A DNA stretch of 64,000 nucleotides from Chiridota heheva (lineage: Eukaryota > Echinodermata > Holothuroidea > Apodida > Chiridotidae): the NCBI GenBank assembly GCA_020152595.1, contig JAIGNY010001262.1, positions 688,501 through 752,500 of the forward strand, given 5' to 3'. Both the position numbers and the translations under genes were made by a program. The first letter of the stretch is position 1. The number at the start of each line of letters is the position of its first letter. Below, piece by piece: positions 57,115 to 64,000 of this stretch. The notes below the pieces were generated by a model. That model ran no database searches and had not been told where the DNA came from. It worked only from the letters and a program-made list of their open reading frames with translations.

Positions 57115-57360
57115 TTAAAGCTGTTGAGATGAAATATGCTTCCCTAAATAGTCCATGGACATGCCTCCATGGATAACGACAGCTAGCTGTTTGCGGTGGT
57201 CATCTTGTAATGGCCCTTGCGATGGCTCACCTAGTGTTTCTATAAGACTATCGATATTCATTATGACTCTACGAACACGCAATACAATGGGATAAATATA
57301 CCACAGATGTAGTGCAAGTATGATTATTAATAATGCTGTGTTCAACATGGCGCTGGACAT
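57115..57360 (-). CDS. Small single-pass membrane protein of the Polinton cluster
   Basis: An 81-codon intact frame with an N-terminal hydrophobic helix (LNTALLIIILALHLWYIYPI), a basic turn (LRVRRV) and a soluble acidic tail. Its ATG complement (57358-57360) is directly followed by the 21-bp repeat array, so the normal upstream region has been replaced. No family is recognised. Confidence 0.55.
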   Translation of the reverse strand: MSSAMLNTALLIIILALHLWYIYPIVLRVRRVIMNIDSLIETLGEPSQGPLQDDHRKQLAVVIHGGMSMDYLGKHISSQQL

Positions 57361-58336
57361 TACTTAACTATTACTAAGCACTAATTAACTATTACCGAGC
57401 ATTACTGAACTATTGCTAAGCATTACTTAACTATTACTGTGTATTACTTAACTATTACTATGTATTACTTAACTATTACTAAGCATTACTGAACTATTAC
57501 TAAGCATTACTGAACTATTACTAAGCATTACTGAACTATTACTAAGCATTACCGAGCATTACTGAACTATCACTAAGTGTTACTGAACTATTACTAAGCA
57601 TTACTGAGCATTACTGAACTATTACTAAGCATTACTGAAGTATTACTTAAGCATTACTGAACTATCACTAAGCATTACTGAACTATTACTAAGCATTACT
57701 GAGCATTACTGAACTATTACTAAGCATTCCTGAACTATTACTAAGCATTACTAAAGTATCACTAAGTGTTACTGAACTATTACTAAGCATTACTGAGCAT
57801 TACTGAACTATCACTAAGTGTTACTGAACTATTACTAAGCATTACTGAGCATTACTGAACAATTACTAAGCATTACTAAGCATTACTGAACTATTACCAA
57901 GCATTCCTAAACTATTACTAAGCATTACTGAACTATTACTAAGCATTACTGAAGTATTACTTAGCATTACTGAACTATCACTAAGCATTACTGAACTATT
58001 ACTAAGCATTACTGAGCATTACTGAACTCTTACTAAGCATTACCGAACTATTACTAAGCATTCCTGAACTATTACAAAGCATTACTGAACTATTACTAAG
58101 CATTACTGAACTTTTACTAAGCATTACTGAACTATTACTATGCATTACTTGACTATTACTAAGCATTACTGAGCATTACCGAAGTACTACTAAGCGTTAC
58201 TAAGCATTACTGAACTATTACTAAGCATTACTGAACTATAACTGAGCATTGCTGAACTATTACTAAGTATTACTGAGCTATTACTAAGCATTAATCAACC
58301 ATTACTATGTATGACTTAACTATTACTAAGCATTAC
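57361..58336. repeat. 21-bp tandem array filling the gap between two Polinton genes
   Basis: About 46 units of a 21-bp repeat with core ACTGAACTATTACTAAGC lie here, with variants GAGCATT, TAAGTGTTACT and TATGTATTACT. It begins at the base after the start codon of the membrane gene and ends at the stop codon of the ATPase gene, so no other intergenic sequence is left. Confidence 0.95.
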
Positions 58337-58889
58337 TTACTCAATTATGTACTCAAAAGGTGGTCTAATTTTTAACACAAGTTTAGCATACTTTTTACTT
58401 GAAAACTTATCACGGATTTCTTGCCACTTTTCTTGTGGAATGCCACTGTTTTGTTTCATAAGTAGATCAAAGCAATGAGCTGACTTGCAGTGGAATAAAG
58501 CAATCCACTCAGTCTGTTCACGTGCATCAGTAACAACCGAGTTCCATTTTTGAGTTAACACCCATAGCGAGTGCTGATGATGTCTACCTGAAAAAGCTTA
58601 ATTTGATAATGCTCTCCTCTTTTTCACAAGGTATACCTTGGTAGAGCTTGATTTCAAGATAATTTTGTAATTTTTCTCCAGAGGGATCTAGAAAGAAGAC
58701 ACTGCAGTCGTCAGAGAGGAACTTGCGTTGTAAGTATGTTTGATTGTAAAACCAGGTGGGGCATAATATGAAAATTCTTGCAAATACGCATGAATAGCTG
58801 GTTTCTAGGAGGTTCAACACATACTGCATTTTTCCAGAGCCGGTTTTACCAAATATAATCGCAGTGTGGGGATCTCTTGGTAAGTCCAT
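58337..58889 (-). pseudogene. Polinton DNA-packaging ATPase (A32/FtsK-HerA type), broken
   Basis: This ATPase would pump the viral genome into the capsid. From ATG at 58887-58889 the frame has DLPRDPHTAIIFGKTGSGK, with the Walker A loop GKTGSGK at residues 14-20, then ILCPTWFYNQTYLQRK and a SVFFLDPSGEKL strand. It ends near 58584. One frame over, the sequence resumes with HHQHSLWVLTQKWNSV, the sensor region, and a C-terminus rich in Lys. The DD-containing Walker B strand expected between the two parts is absent, so a deletion plus a frameshift removed it. The residue after the Walker A Lys is Met instead of the usual Thr/Ser. The enzyme cannot work. Confidence 0.8.
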
Positions 58890-58955
58890 TTTTATATTTA
58901 GGTTTTACATCTAACTCCACACTCTGGCTATGCGACCGTTCTTGATAACCAGTTG

Positions 58956-60215
58956 TTAATCCGAGAGGACGAAGTAGTACATAATTACTGTACCTTCATC
59001 TGCATGAGTGCGCTTGATCTCCAGAGTCATGCCTACGCTGCCGTTGCCCAGCTTACAACCGTTACCATGTAGAGCATCATCATTGGTGCTGCGCAGATCA
59101 AGAACAAGTGCGTAGTATTTTTGGAAGTAATCTGATAAATCGATGTGATGTAGACCGATCTCCTTAACAACTGAACCTATCTCGGGCTTGAGGCCCTCGC
59201 ATATGGACAATATACCTGAGCCGAATACCTTCTTAGCCTCGTTACAGTGCTGGTATGGTAGAACGCCATGGGCATATAGCTGGTTAGGGACACCCTCAAT
59301 AGTTACACTGACCTTAGTAATATCAGGGTTCATGAAAGTCTCAGGTTTTCGTGCAAATCCACCATCATCAACTGGTTTGACGAACAATAGGACAACACCG
59401 CTGGTACTGTGTCGAGGTCAATTCAAAGGGATAGTCCACACAGAGCTAGTGAGGTCTAGCATTTCTCTTCGGTGCCTCTGTATATCTGTATAGTTTACTG
59501 GGTACTCATTCAACATTTTATTTCGGATCTCTGCTGCAAGGCTTGTTTGATTCACAAGATCAAATTCCAGAGTCAAGCTCTTCAGAGTGTAGGAAGCGTT
59601 GGTGTCATCGCTTGCAATAATAACCTTCTCATTAGGTGCAAAGTATATGATGTATTCAAACCAATCGTGCAGACCTGATGGGTGAAATGGGGCGTGGCTA
59701 CTCAAGAGGCTAAATTCTAATGGTATATCAAATCCATTGCCAAAAGCTTTAGCAATCGCGTTGTCACCCTTATCATTATCAGCTTTATCACTAGCACCTA
59801 CACCAATTTTCAGACAATTTTCTCCGCTTATGCCCTGGTTAACGGCGTTATTTCTCGCGTTAAAAGAAAACCATAGGTCTGCCTAGTTGTAGAAAATATC
59901 TGCGCTGTCCAACCTCATGACAACCTCACCGCCGAGTTTTACCTCTAGTTTGCTCACAATGTTGCGGCCTATGTTGTTGACAATAGTGCGATTCCCATCT
60001 GTGCTATTCAGAGTGATGTTGAAGGCCAGTTTGACAGCGCCTGGGACAATGACATCATGCTGCTGCAGCTTCGGGAATTTGACAATCACATGATTACCTA
60101 TTGTGGCCGTTGGGGTATTAAGAGTAACTTGATTAGTTGTGCGTACACCTTTCACACCCAGACCTGTGCGGGTCCTTCGTGTAGGCGCTAGTTTTTTTCT
60201 GTAATTCATTTCCAT
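58956..60215 (-). pseudogene. Polinton-type major capsid protein with two in-frame stops
   Basis: A single frame of about 419 codons runs from ATG at 60213-60215 to the stop at 58956, without any frameshift. It is interrupted by TAG at 59883-59885 and TGA at 59418-59420. A basic N-terminus (RKKLAPTRRTR) precedes strand-rich domains with NIGRNIVSKLEVKLGGEVV, HPSGLHDWFEYIIYF, a TSLAAEIRNKML-type helix, NPDITKVSVTIEGVPNQLY and ALVLDLRSTNDDALHG. The two repeated strand-rich halves suit a double jelly roll. It is a different capsid family branch from the fragments at 40.8-46.8 kb. It sits next to the ATPase and faces the integrase. Confidence 0.75.
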
Positions 60216-60246
60216 ATTGAATATATATGTATATATCTAATATAAG
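60216..60246. promoter_or_regulatory. 31-bp divergent spacer with TATA-like core
   Basis: Only 31 bp separate the start codons of the capsid gene (minus) and the integrase gene (plus). The spacer is almost pure A/T with ATATATATGTATATAT, readable as TATA-like on both strands. A shared bidirectional promoter is inferred from the layout. Confidence 0.5.
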
Positions 60247-60941
60247 ATGAAACTAGCAGAGATATATTATAGTCCTCAGGGGTATTTGAGAGGAATTCCA
60301 GCTATTAAAAAACTGGCAAAAGCTGCAAAGGTGTCTGAAGATGAATCCCGGGCTTGGCTAAAGAGGCAGGCTATGTGGCATATTTACCTGGCTTCTCCCC
60401 GCTATATACCACGACCTAAGTTTGACATTTCTACACCAAATCAAGTCCATCAAGCCGACCTCTTCACCACATGACAAAGTTGGACGTAAGAATTATAAAT
60501 ATGCGTTAGTTGTGGTCGATGTTGCCAGTCGGTATAAAGAGGCTGATCCTTTAACTTTGTAGTATTCAACAGAGGTTGCTTCTGCATTTACTCGCATCTA
60601 TAACCGTGTTTCAATGACAAAGTCACACGACTGATTAGAAAAAAGCATGTCAATGCTATCTAAGCTAAAATGGTGAAACAGAAACCGGCATCTCTGGCTT
60701 GGAGGAGCAAAAAGTACCTACCGATGTTGTAATGTGTTATATATCCCGACCAGATGAGTTGGAAGGAGGTCGACGTCGTGCTACAGACCATGTGTGGTCT
60801 GTCAATGTTTATCGGATAGGACGGTCTGTTACAAAGCCTGAAGAGCCTGTCCTATACTATCTTCAAGATGGTCCGGGCCGTGGATTTGTCCGTAAAGAGT
60901 TGTTGATCGTTCCTTACAACACCGAGCTCACACCAAAATAA
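60247..60941 (+). pseudogene. Polinton retroviral-type integrase, internally deleted
   Basis: The N-terminal 75 codons are intact (MKLAEIYYSPQGYLRG start, a HTH-like segment, YIPRPKFDIS and HQADLF with the first catalytic Asp). A frameshift near 60.47 kb leads to YALVVVDVASRYKEA in the next frame, then a TAG. After about 100 bp of unrelated reading the C-terminal part resumes at 60.70 kb with ELEGGRRRATDHVWSVNVY and EPVLYYLQDGPGRGFVR and ends normally at 60941. The region with the second catalytic Asp and the Glu is missing. Integration activity is therefore lost. Confidence 0.8.
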
Positions 60942-61260
60942 TGCAACATGCAATTAGAGATAGGGTATTATAACGATATAAGATGTAAGTACGTGCAGAG
61001 AACAAGTGCAATTGGCTGCCGCTAGGTAAGAAAGAAATATATGGAAGACTTGCTATGTATGATCAATGCTGGCAGCATCGAGTAGTGATTAGAAATGTTA
61101 ACCGTCCAATAGTACCATGCCGCAAGTGTGGGGCTGGTGTTTATTCTCAGACACAACTTTGCCGGTTGTGGTGGTGAAAGGATTGTTAAAAAGATGCTGC
61201 GCATTGAAAAACAAGCTCGTATAGACTTTCAAAATGTGCTTGCCGAACTTTAAAATGATG
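60942..61260. other. Provirus sequence without a clear gene
   Basis: Short frames on the plus strand near 61.03-61.25 kb (for example one with RNVNRPIVPCRKCGAGVY) contain a C-x2-C pair and may be a small zinc-finger gene in decay. I could not define start and stop. Confidence 0.3.
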
Positions 61261-61261
61261 C

Positions 61262-61605
61262 TGTTGCGACACTGGTATGATATGTCATAGTATACCATCT
61301 GGTGTGACGTCCTATTAGAGATATAACATATCATAGTATTCAAATCAGGTGCGACAACCTATTAGAGATATAACATACCATAGTATACAAATCTGGCGTG
61401 TAACACTGATACGAAAACCAAATAGAGAAATAACATATTATAGTATACAAATCCGATACGATAACCATTTAGAGGTATAAGATACCATAGTATACAAACC
61501 CGTGTGTAACTCTGATACGATAACCAATTAGAGATAAGATATAACATAGTATACAAATCTGGTGCGTAACTCTGATACGATAACCAATTAGAGAAATAAC
61601 ATTCT
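61262..61605. repeat. Tandem repeat of about 50-66 bp in the provirus
   Basis: Six or so units share ATAACATACCATAGTATACA, AATCTGGTGCG and ACGATAACCAATTAGAGA boxes with indels. It lies upstream of the SAP-like start of the polymerase gene. Confidence 0.85.
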
Positions 61606-61621
61606 ATATTACAGCAGCATA

Positions 61622-61771
61622 TGATGAATAACTTAAATATAAGTGCACTTAGAGAGAGAGAGTCGAGGCGTTGAGAAACTATGCGGTTCAAAACAATATC
61701 CTGCTTAACGACCCTTCAGGCAAAAGAGGAAATCATATTAAAAAGGACTACATAAATGACATCATCGCTCA
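61622..61771 (+). pseudogene. SAP-like N-terminus of the Polinton polymerase gene, cut by a LINE
   Basis: A frame begins MNNLNISALRERE and, after a shift near 61.67 kb, continues NYAVQNNILLNDPSGKRGN and KKDYINDIIAHV. The pattern of two short helices with a G-x-x-K turn resembles a SAP or LEM-like DNA-binding start. It stops where the nested LINE tail begins. The Pro/Arg linker and polymerase reading resume on the other side of the LINE at 63505, so one gene was probably split. Confidence 0.45.
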
Positions 61772-63503
61772 TGTGTATAATATAATAAATGTATTTATAT
61801 AGCGCCTCTTCACATAATGTGGGACAAAGCGCTTGACTAAATAACATACACAATAATTACAACAAACAAAGAAACATAGCAAATAGAAAATAAGAAAACT
61901 ACCAAAAACTAGGCTGGGGGTACAAATGAGTATTTAATTGCCTTTTAAATGAACTGAGGGAGGGGGCAAGTCTAATTTGTTGGGGTAGGGGATTCCAGCA
62001 CTGAGGGGCGGTAAATGAGAAGCCTTTAGATCCTAAATTTGTTCTGGGACGGGGCTGACATAAAATGGTACTAGAATTGGACTGAGATCTAAGATTATAG
62101 GATGATGAGCGGACATTTAATAGATTAAAAAGGTATGAAGGGGCGTCATTATGAAGGGACTTGAAGCAGAGGACAGCAGTCTTAAACTGAATGCGTTGTG
62201 AAACAGGTAGCCAATGTAGCTCGTGTAAGAGAGGTGATGTATGGGTATGTTTAGGTTTCAGGAAAATAAGTCTGGCTGCTTGGTTTTGCAAAAGCTGAAG
62301 AGAATGAATATTTTTGGTAGTGGTGCCATACAGTAAAGCATTACAATAATCCAGCCTGGAAAGAATAAGGGCCCGAATTGCTGCATGAGTTGCATTTTCA
62401 TCAAGATATCTACGTATCAGTGTGAGGTTTCTTAACTGAAACCTCAGTGAACGTGTGATACTGGCTATCTGCGCATCATGGCTGAGTTTAATATCAAATG
62501 TCACACCAAGAATCTTAAGAACAGATGATGGCCTAAGAGTGACACCATCAAGATGGATCTGAACATCAGACAGACTTTGTTGGTTTGCTAGTGAGGATAC
62601 TATCGAAAGTTCAGTCTTATCTTGATTGAGTTTCATTTTATTCATAGTCATCCATGTTTTTATATTTTTCATAACATCTGTGAGTTTGGTTGTGGCATCT
62701 TGTATGGACCTCTCGGAGCGTGGATCGCAAGTCAAATAAACCTGAATGTCGTCCGCGTACATGTGATACTTTACACCATATCTTTCAAATATTTCAGTGA
62801 TTGGCTGCATGTATATGGTGAATAGCAGCGGGCCAAGCACGGACCCTTGGGGTACGCCAAAATTAAGTTTTAAACTGGTTGATTCAGAACCATTGATCGA
62901 AACACACCATTTCCTGTTCTCCAAGTATGTCTTAAACCACTGGAGTGCGGTCCCCGAAAGCCCCAGATTGTCTCTAAGACGGTGAATGAGGATAGTGTGG
63001 TCCAGCGTGTCAAAAGCAGAAAGAGATCCAGGGATAAAAGGAATGTTGATTTTTTTCTGGTCCAGCGCAGCCGACAAATCATCTTGGAGGCAGAGAAGTG
63101 CTGTTTCAGTGCTATGACACTTTTTATATGCAGATTGAAAGATACCATGAAGTTGATTCTGATCCATATAGTTGGATAATTGGTTGGCCACTACCTTTTC
63201 CAAAATTTTGCCCAAGAAACGAATATTTGATATGGGTCTGTAATTTGAGAGTTCATTCTTGTTTGAAGATTGTTTCTTCAAAATAGGTGTAACAATTGCC
63301 TTTCCAAGACACAATGGGAAAATACCAAGAGATAGCGAGGTATTTACTGTTTTTAAAAGAAACGGCATGAGAGCAGGTAGGTGTTGCTGGAGTAACCATG
63401 TTGGTAGCGGATCTTGAGAACAAGTCTTGTTTGGCATACCCTTAACAAGTCCATGCAAGCTTGCGGCACTCACAGGCTGGAATGCTGAGAAGATACTCAG
63501 CAT
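61772..63503 (-). mobile_element. CR1-like LINE, 5'-truncated, nested in the polymerase gene
   Basis: The element ends on the left with the complement of GCGCTATATAAATACATTTA, the usual CR1/L2 tail. It begins on the right near 63500, inside the reverse transcriptase domain, so about the first half is missing. It lies opposite to the polymerase gene. Target duplications could not be fixed. Confidence 0.8.
61899..63500 (-). CDS. LINE reverse transcriptase, long intact frame
   Basis: A frame of over 530 codons covers the reverse transcriptase: PLPTWLLQ, YRPISNIRFLGKILEKV, FQSAYKKCHSTETAL, the box GVPQGSVLGPLLF, the catalytic MYADDIQ, NQDKTEL, LDYCNALLYG and a C-terminal PQCWNPLPQQIR and FKRQLNTHLY. 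The second finger box reads SLSAFDTLDHT, where family members usually have a D-L-S-A-A-F-D core, so the first catalytic Asp motif is altered. The open frame extends 49 codons upstream into provirus DNA (to 63647) by chance. It is otherwise free of stops, so the insertion is young. Confidence 0.85.
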   Translation of the reverse strand: MSIFSAFQPVSAASLHGLVKGMPNKTCSQDPLPTWLLQQHLPALMPFLLKTVNTSLSLGIFPLCLGKAIVTPILKKQSSNKNELSNYRPISNIRFLGKILEKVVANQLSNYMDQNQLHGIFQSAYKKCHSTETALLCLQDDLSAALDQKKINIPFIPGSLSAFDTLDHTILIHRLRDNLGLSGTALQWFKTYLENRKWCVSINGSESTSLKLNFGVPQGSVLGPLLFTIYMQPITEIFERYGVKYHMYADDIQVYLTCDPRSERSIQDATTKLTDVMKNIKTWMTMNKMKLNQDKTELSIVSSLANQQSLSDVQIHLDGVTLRPSSVLKILGVTFDIKLSHDAQIASITRSLRFQLRNLTLIRRYLDENATHAAIRALILSRLDYCNALLYGTTTKNIHSLQLLQNQAARLIFLKPKHTHTSPLLHELHWLPVSQRIQFKTAVLCFKSLHNDAPSYLFNLLNVRSSSYNLRSQSNSSTILCQPRPRTNLGSKGFSFTAPQCWNPLPQQIRLAPSLSSFKRQLNTHLYPQPSFW

Positions 63504-63504
63504 T

Positions 63505-64000
63505 ATGCCAGCCCGCAGAACGGTTCCTGCACCGAGACCTGTGCCTGCTCCGAGACCTGTGCGTGCTTCAAGAGCACCGAGACCTGTGCCTCCACCGTGA
63601 CCTGTGCGTGCTCCAAGGTTCAAACGGACCCCTGGGACAATTAGCAATTACCTCCGCAGTTGGCAGATGAATATCGTAGATGGGTACCGATTGGGAGCTG
63701 ACCTACTAGCCCTTTTGGATGATGTTCGTCCCGCAATTCACCGGAAGGTAGCAGAAGAGGTTGGAGCCCTTCGCGGATTAAAATTGCAGTTAGCACTCAG
63801 AGTGGGTCTGAAGAAGGATAATGGTGATGAAGAAACAGAATTCACAAACCCAGTATTTCGCAGCCGTCAGATGGATGTCCTGCAAGTGGGTGAGATTGAT
63901 GCAGCGCTCAACAATGCTTTCCCACGCATGATAGAATCTCCTGAGCAATGGACTCAGAGAGAGTCAGGATGGTGGTGGATAGAGTGGAGGACCTCTGGAT
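63505..64000 (+). pseudogene. Polinton DNA polymerase B-type gene, N-terminal region, leaving the window
   Basis: From an ATG at 63505-63507 the frame codes for repeated PAPRPV units (a Pro/Arg linker), hits a TGA at 63598-63600, then continues in the same frame for over 120 codons. Motifs are FKRTPGTISNYLRS, LLALLDDVRPAIHRKVAEEV, a strand-rich LQLALRVGLKK and EQWTQRESGW. The last is a box I associate with the region before the polymerase B domain in Polintons. A one-base shift near 63972 restores the expected VVDRVEDLW reading. The catalytic polymerase part lies beyond the window. Confidence 0.65.

Larger units (their letters stand above)
55293..64000. mobile_element. Polinton/Maverick (adintovirus-like) provirus, inactive, running off the right edge
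   Basis: Minus strand, right to left: major capsid protein, packaging ATPase and at least six small genes. Plus strand: integrase and a DNA polymerase B-type gene. The gene set (integrase, PolB, DNA-packaging ATPase, double-jelly-roll capsid) defines Polintons and adintoviruses. Genes are packed with gaps of a few bases. All the larger genes carry stops or deletions. The left end joins a LINE at 55293 with no recognisable terminal inverted repeat, so that end is lost; the right end is outside the window. A CR1-like LINE is nested at 61.77-63.50 kb. Confidence 0.8.

Noticed and set aside
57361..58336. Telomere-like or CRISPR-like array in the provirus
   Set aside because: The 21-bp unit has neither telomeric G-runs nor spacers. 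It is plain tandem repetition.
55588..59885. Alternative genetic code in the provirus
   Set aside because: TAA, TAG and TGA all occur as in-frame interruptions, and enzymes of the same element have shifts and deletions, so ordinary decay explains the stops.
61899..63647. A single 582-residue fusion protein with a Gly/Ala/Arg-rich head
   Set aside because: The head is the complement of the viral Pro/Arg linker; the real LINE reading begins near 63500.
1..64000. tRNA, rRNA and other structured RNA genes
   Set aside because: I looked for box A/B-like tRNA cores and conserved rRNA motifs by eye and saw none convincing. A covariance-model scan would be needed to exclude them.

Overview
This is a 64 kb piece of a eukaryotic, intron-containing, AT-rich animal genome. 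There are GT-AG introns, and most of the DNA is transposon and satellite remains rather than genes. A marine invertebrate fits best. I lean to a deuterostome such as an echinoderm, because a CR1-like LINE carries a 2A peptide and Polinton-type virus-like elements are abundant, but this is inference and the species is not determined.

About 4.6-25.0 kb (minus strand) holds the clearest host gene: a TPR-like alpha-helical protein. It has five recognisable exons (25.0, 23.5, 19.8, 15.6 and 4.7 kb), and the junction phases of the last four agree perfectly. It continues past the left edge. Its introns hold an RTE-like LINE (1-2.5 kb), a 66-bp satellite (10.6-13.7 kb) with a 23-bp derivative, a 1.1 kb terminal-inverted-repeat element with a 5-bp target duplication, and a 3 kb C-rich 21-bp minisatellite (16.0-19.0 kb).

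From 25 to 39 kb I see non-coding DNA with several MITE families, three 3' ends of one I/Jockey-like LINE, and SINE/LINE tails. From 39.7 to 48.7 kb there is a Ty3/gypsy integrase scrap and a badly decayed Polinton with two copies of capsid-protein pieces and a protease-like piece. It is broken up by a tandem piggyBac-type MITE cluster and by a 2.5 kb MITE whose internal motif has expanded into about 60 copies of a 36-bp repeat. Two small minus-strand exons in matching phase (50.5 and 51.9 kb) suggest the 5' end of a second host gene.

From 53.3 to 55.3 kb lies the 5' half of a CR1-like LINE encoding a 2A peptide, PHD-like fingers and an endonuclease. It joins abruptly to a much fresher Polinton/Maverick (adintovirus-like) provirus from 55.3 kb to beyond the right edge. 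Its minus strand carries a tight run of small genes, the packaging ATPase and the major capsid protein. Its plus strand carries the integrase and an SAP-like/Pro-Arg/DNA polymerase B gene. The two gene sets diverge from a 31-bp intergenic spacer. The provirus is dead: scattered in-frame stops, catalytic residues lost from integrase and ATPase, and a second CR1-like LINE (61.8-63.5 kb) inserted in the polymerase gene. No rRNA, tRNA or CRISPR was recognised.
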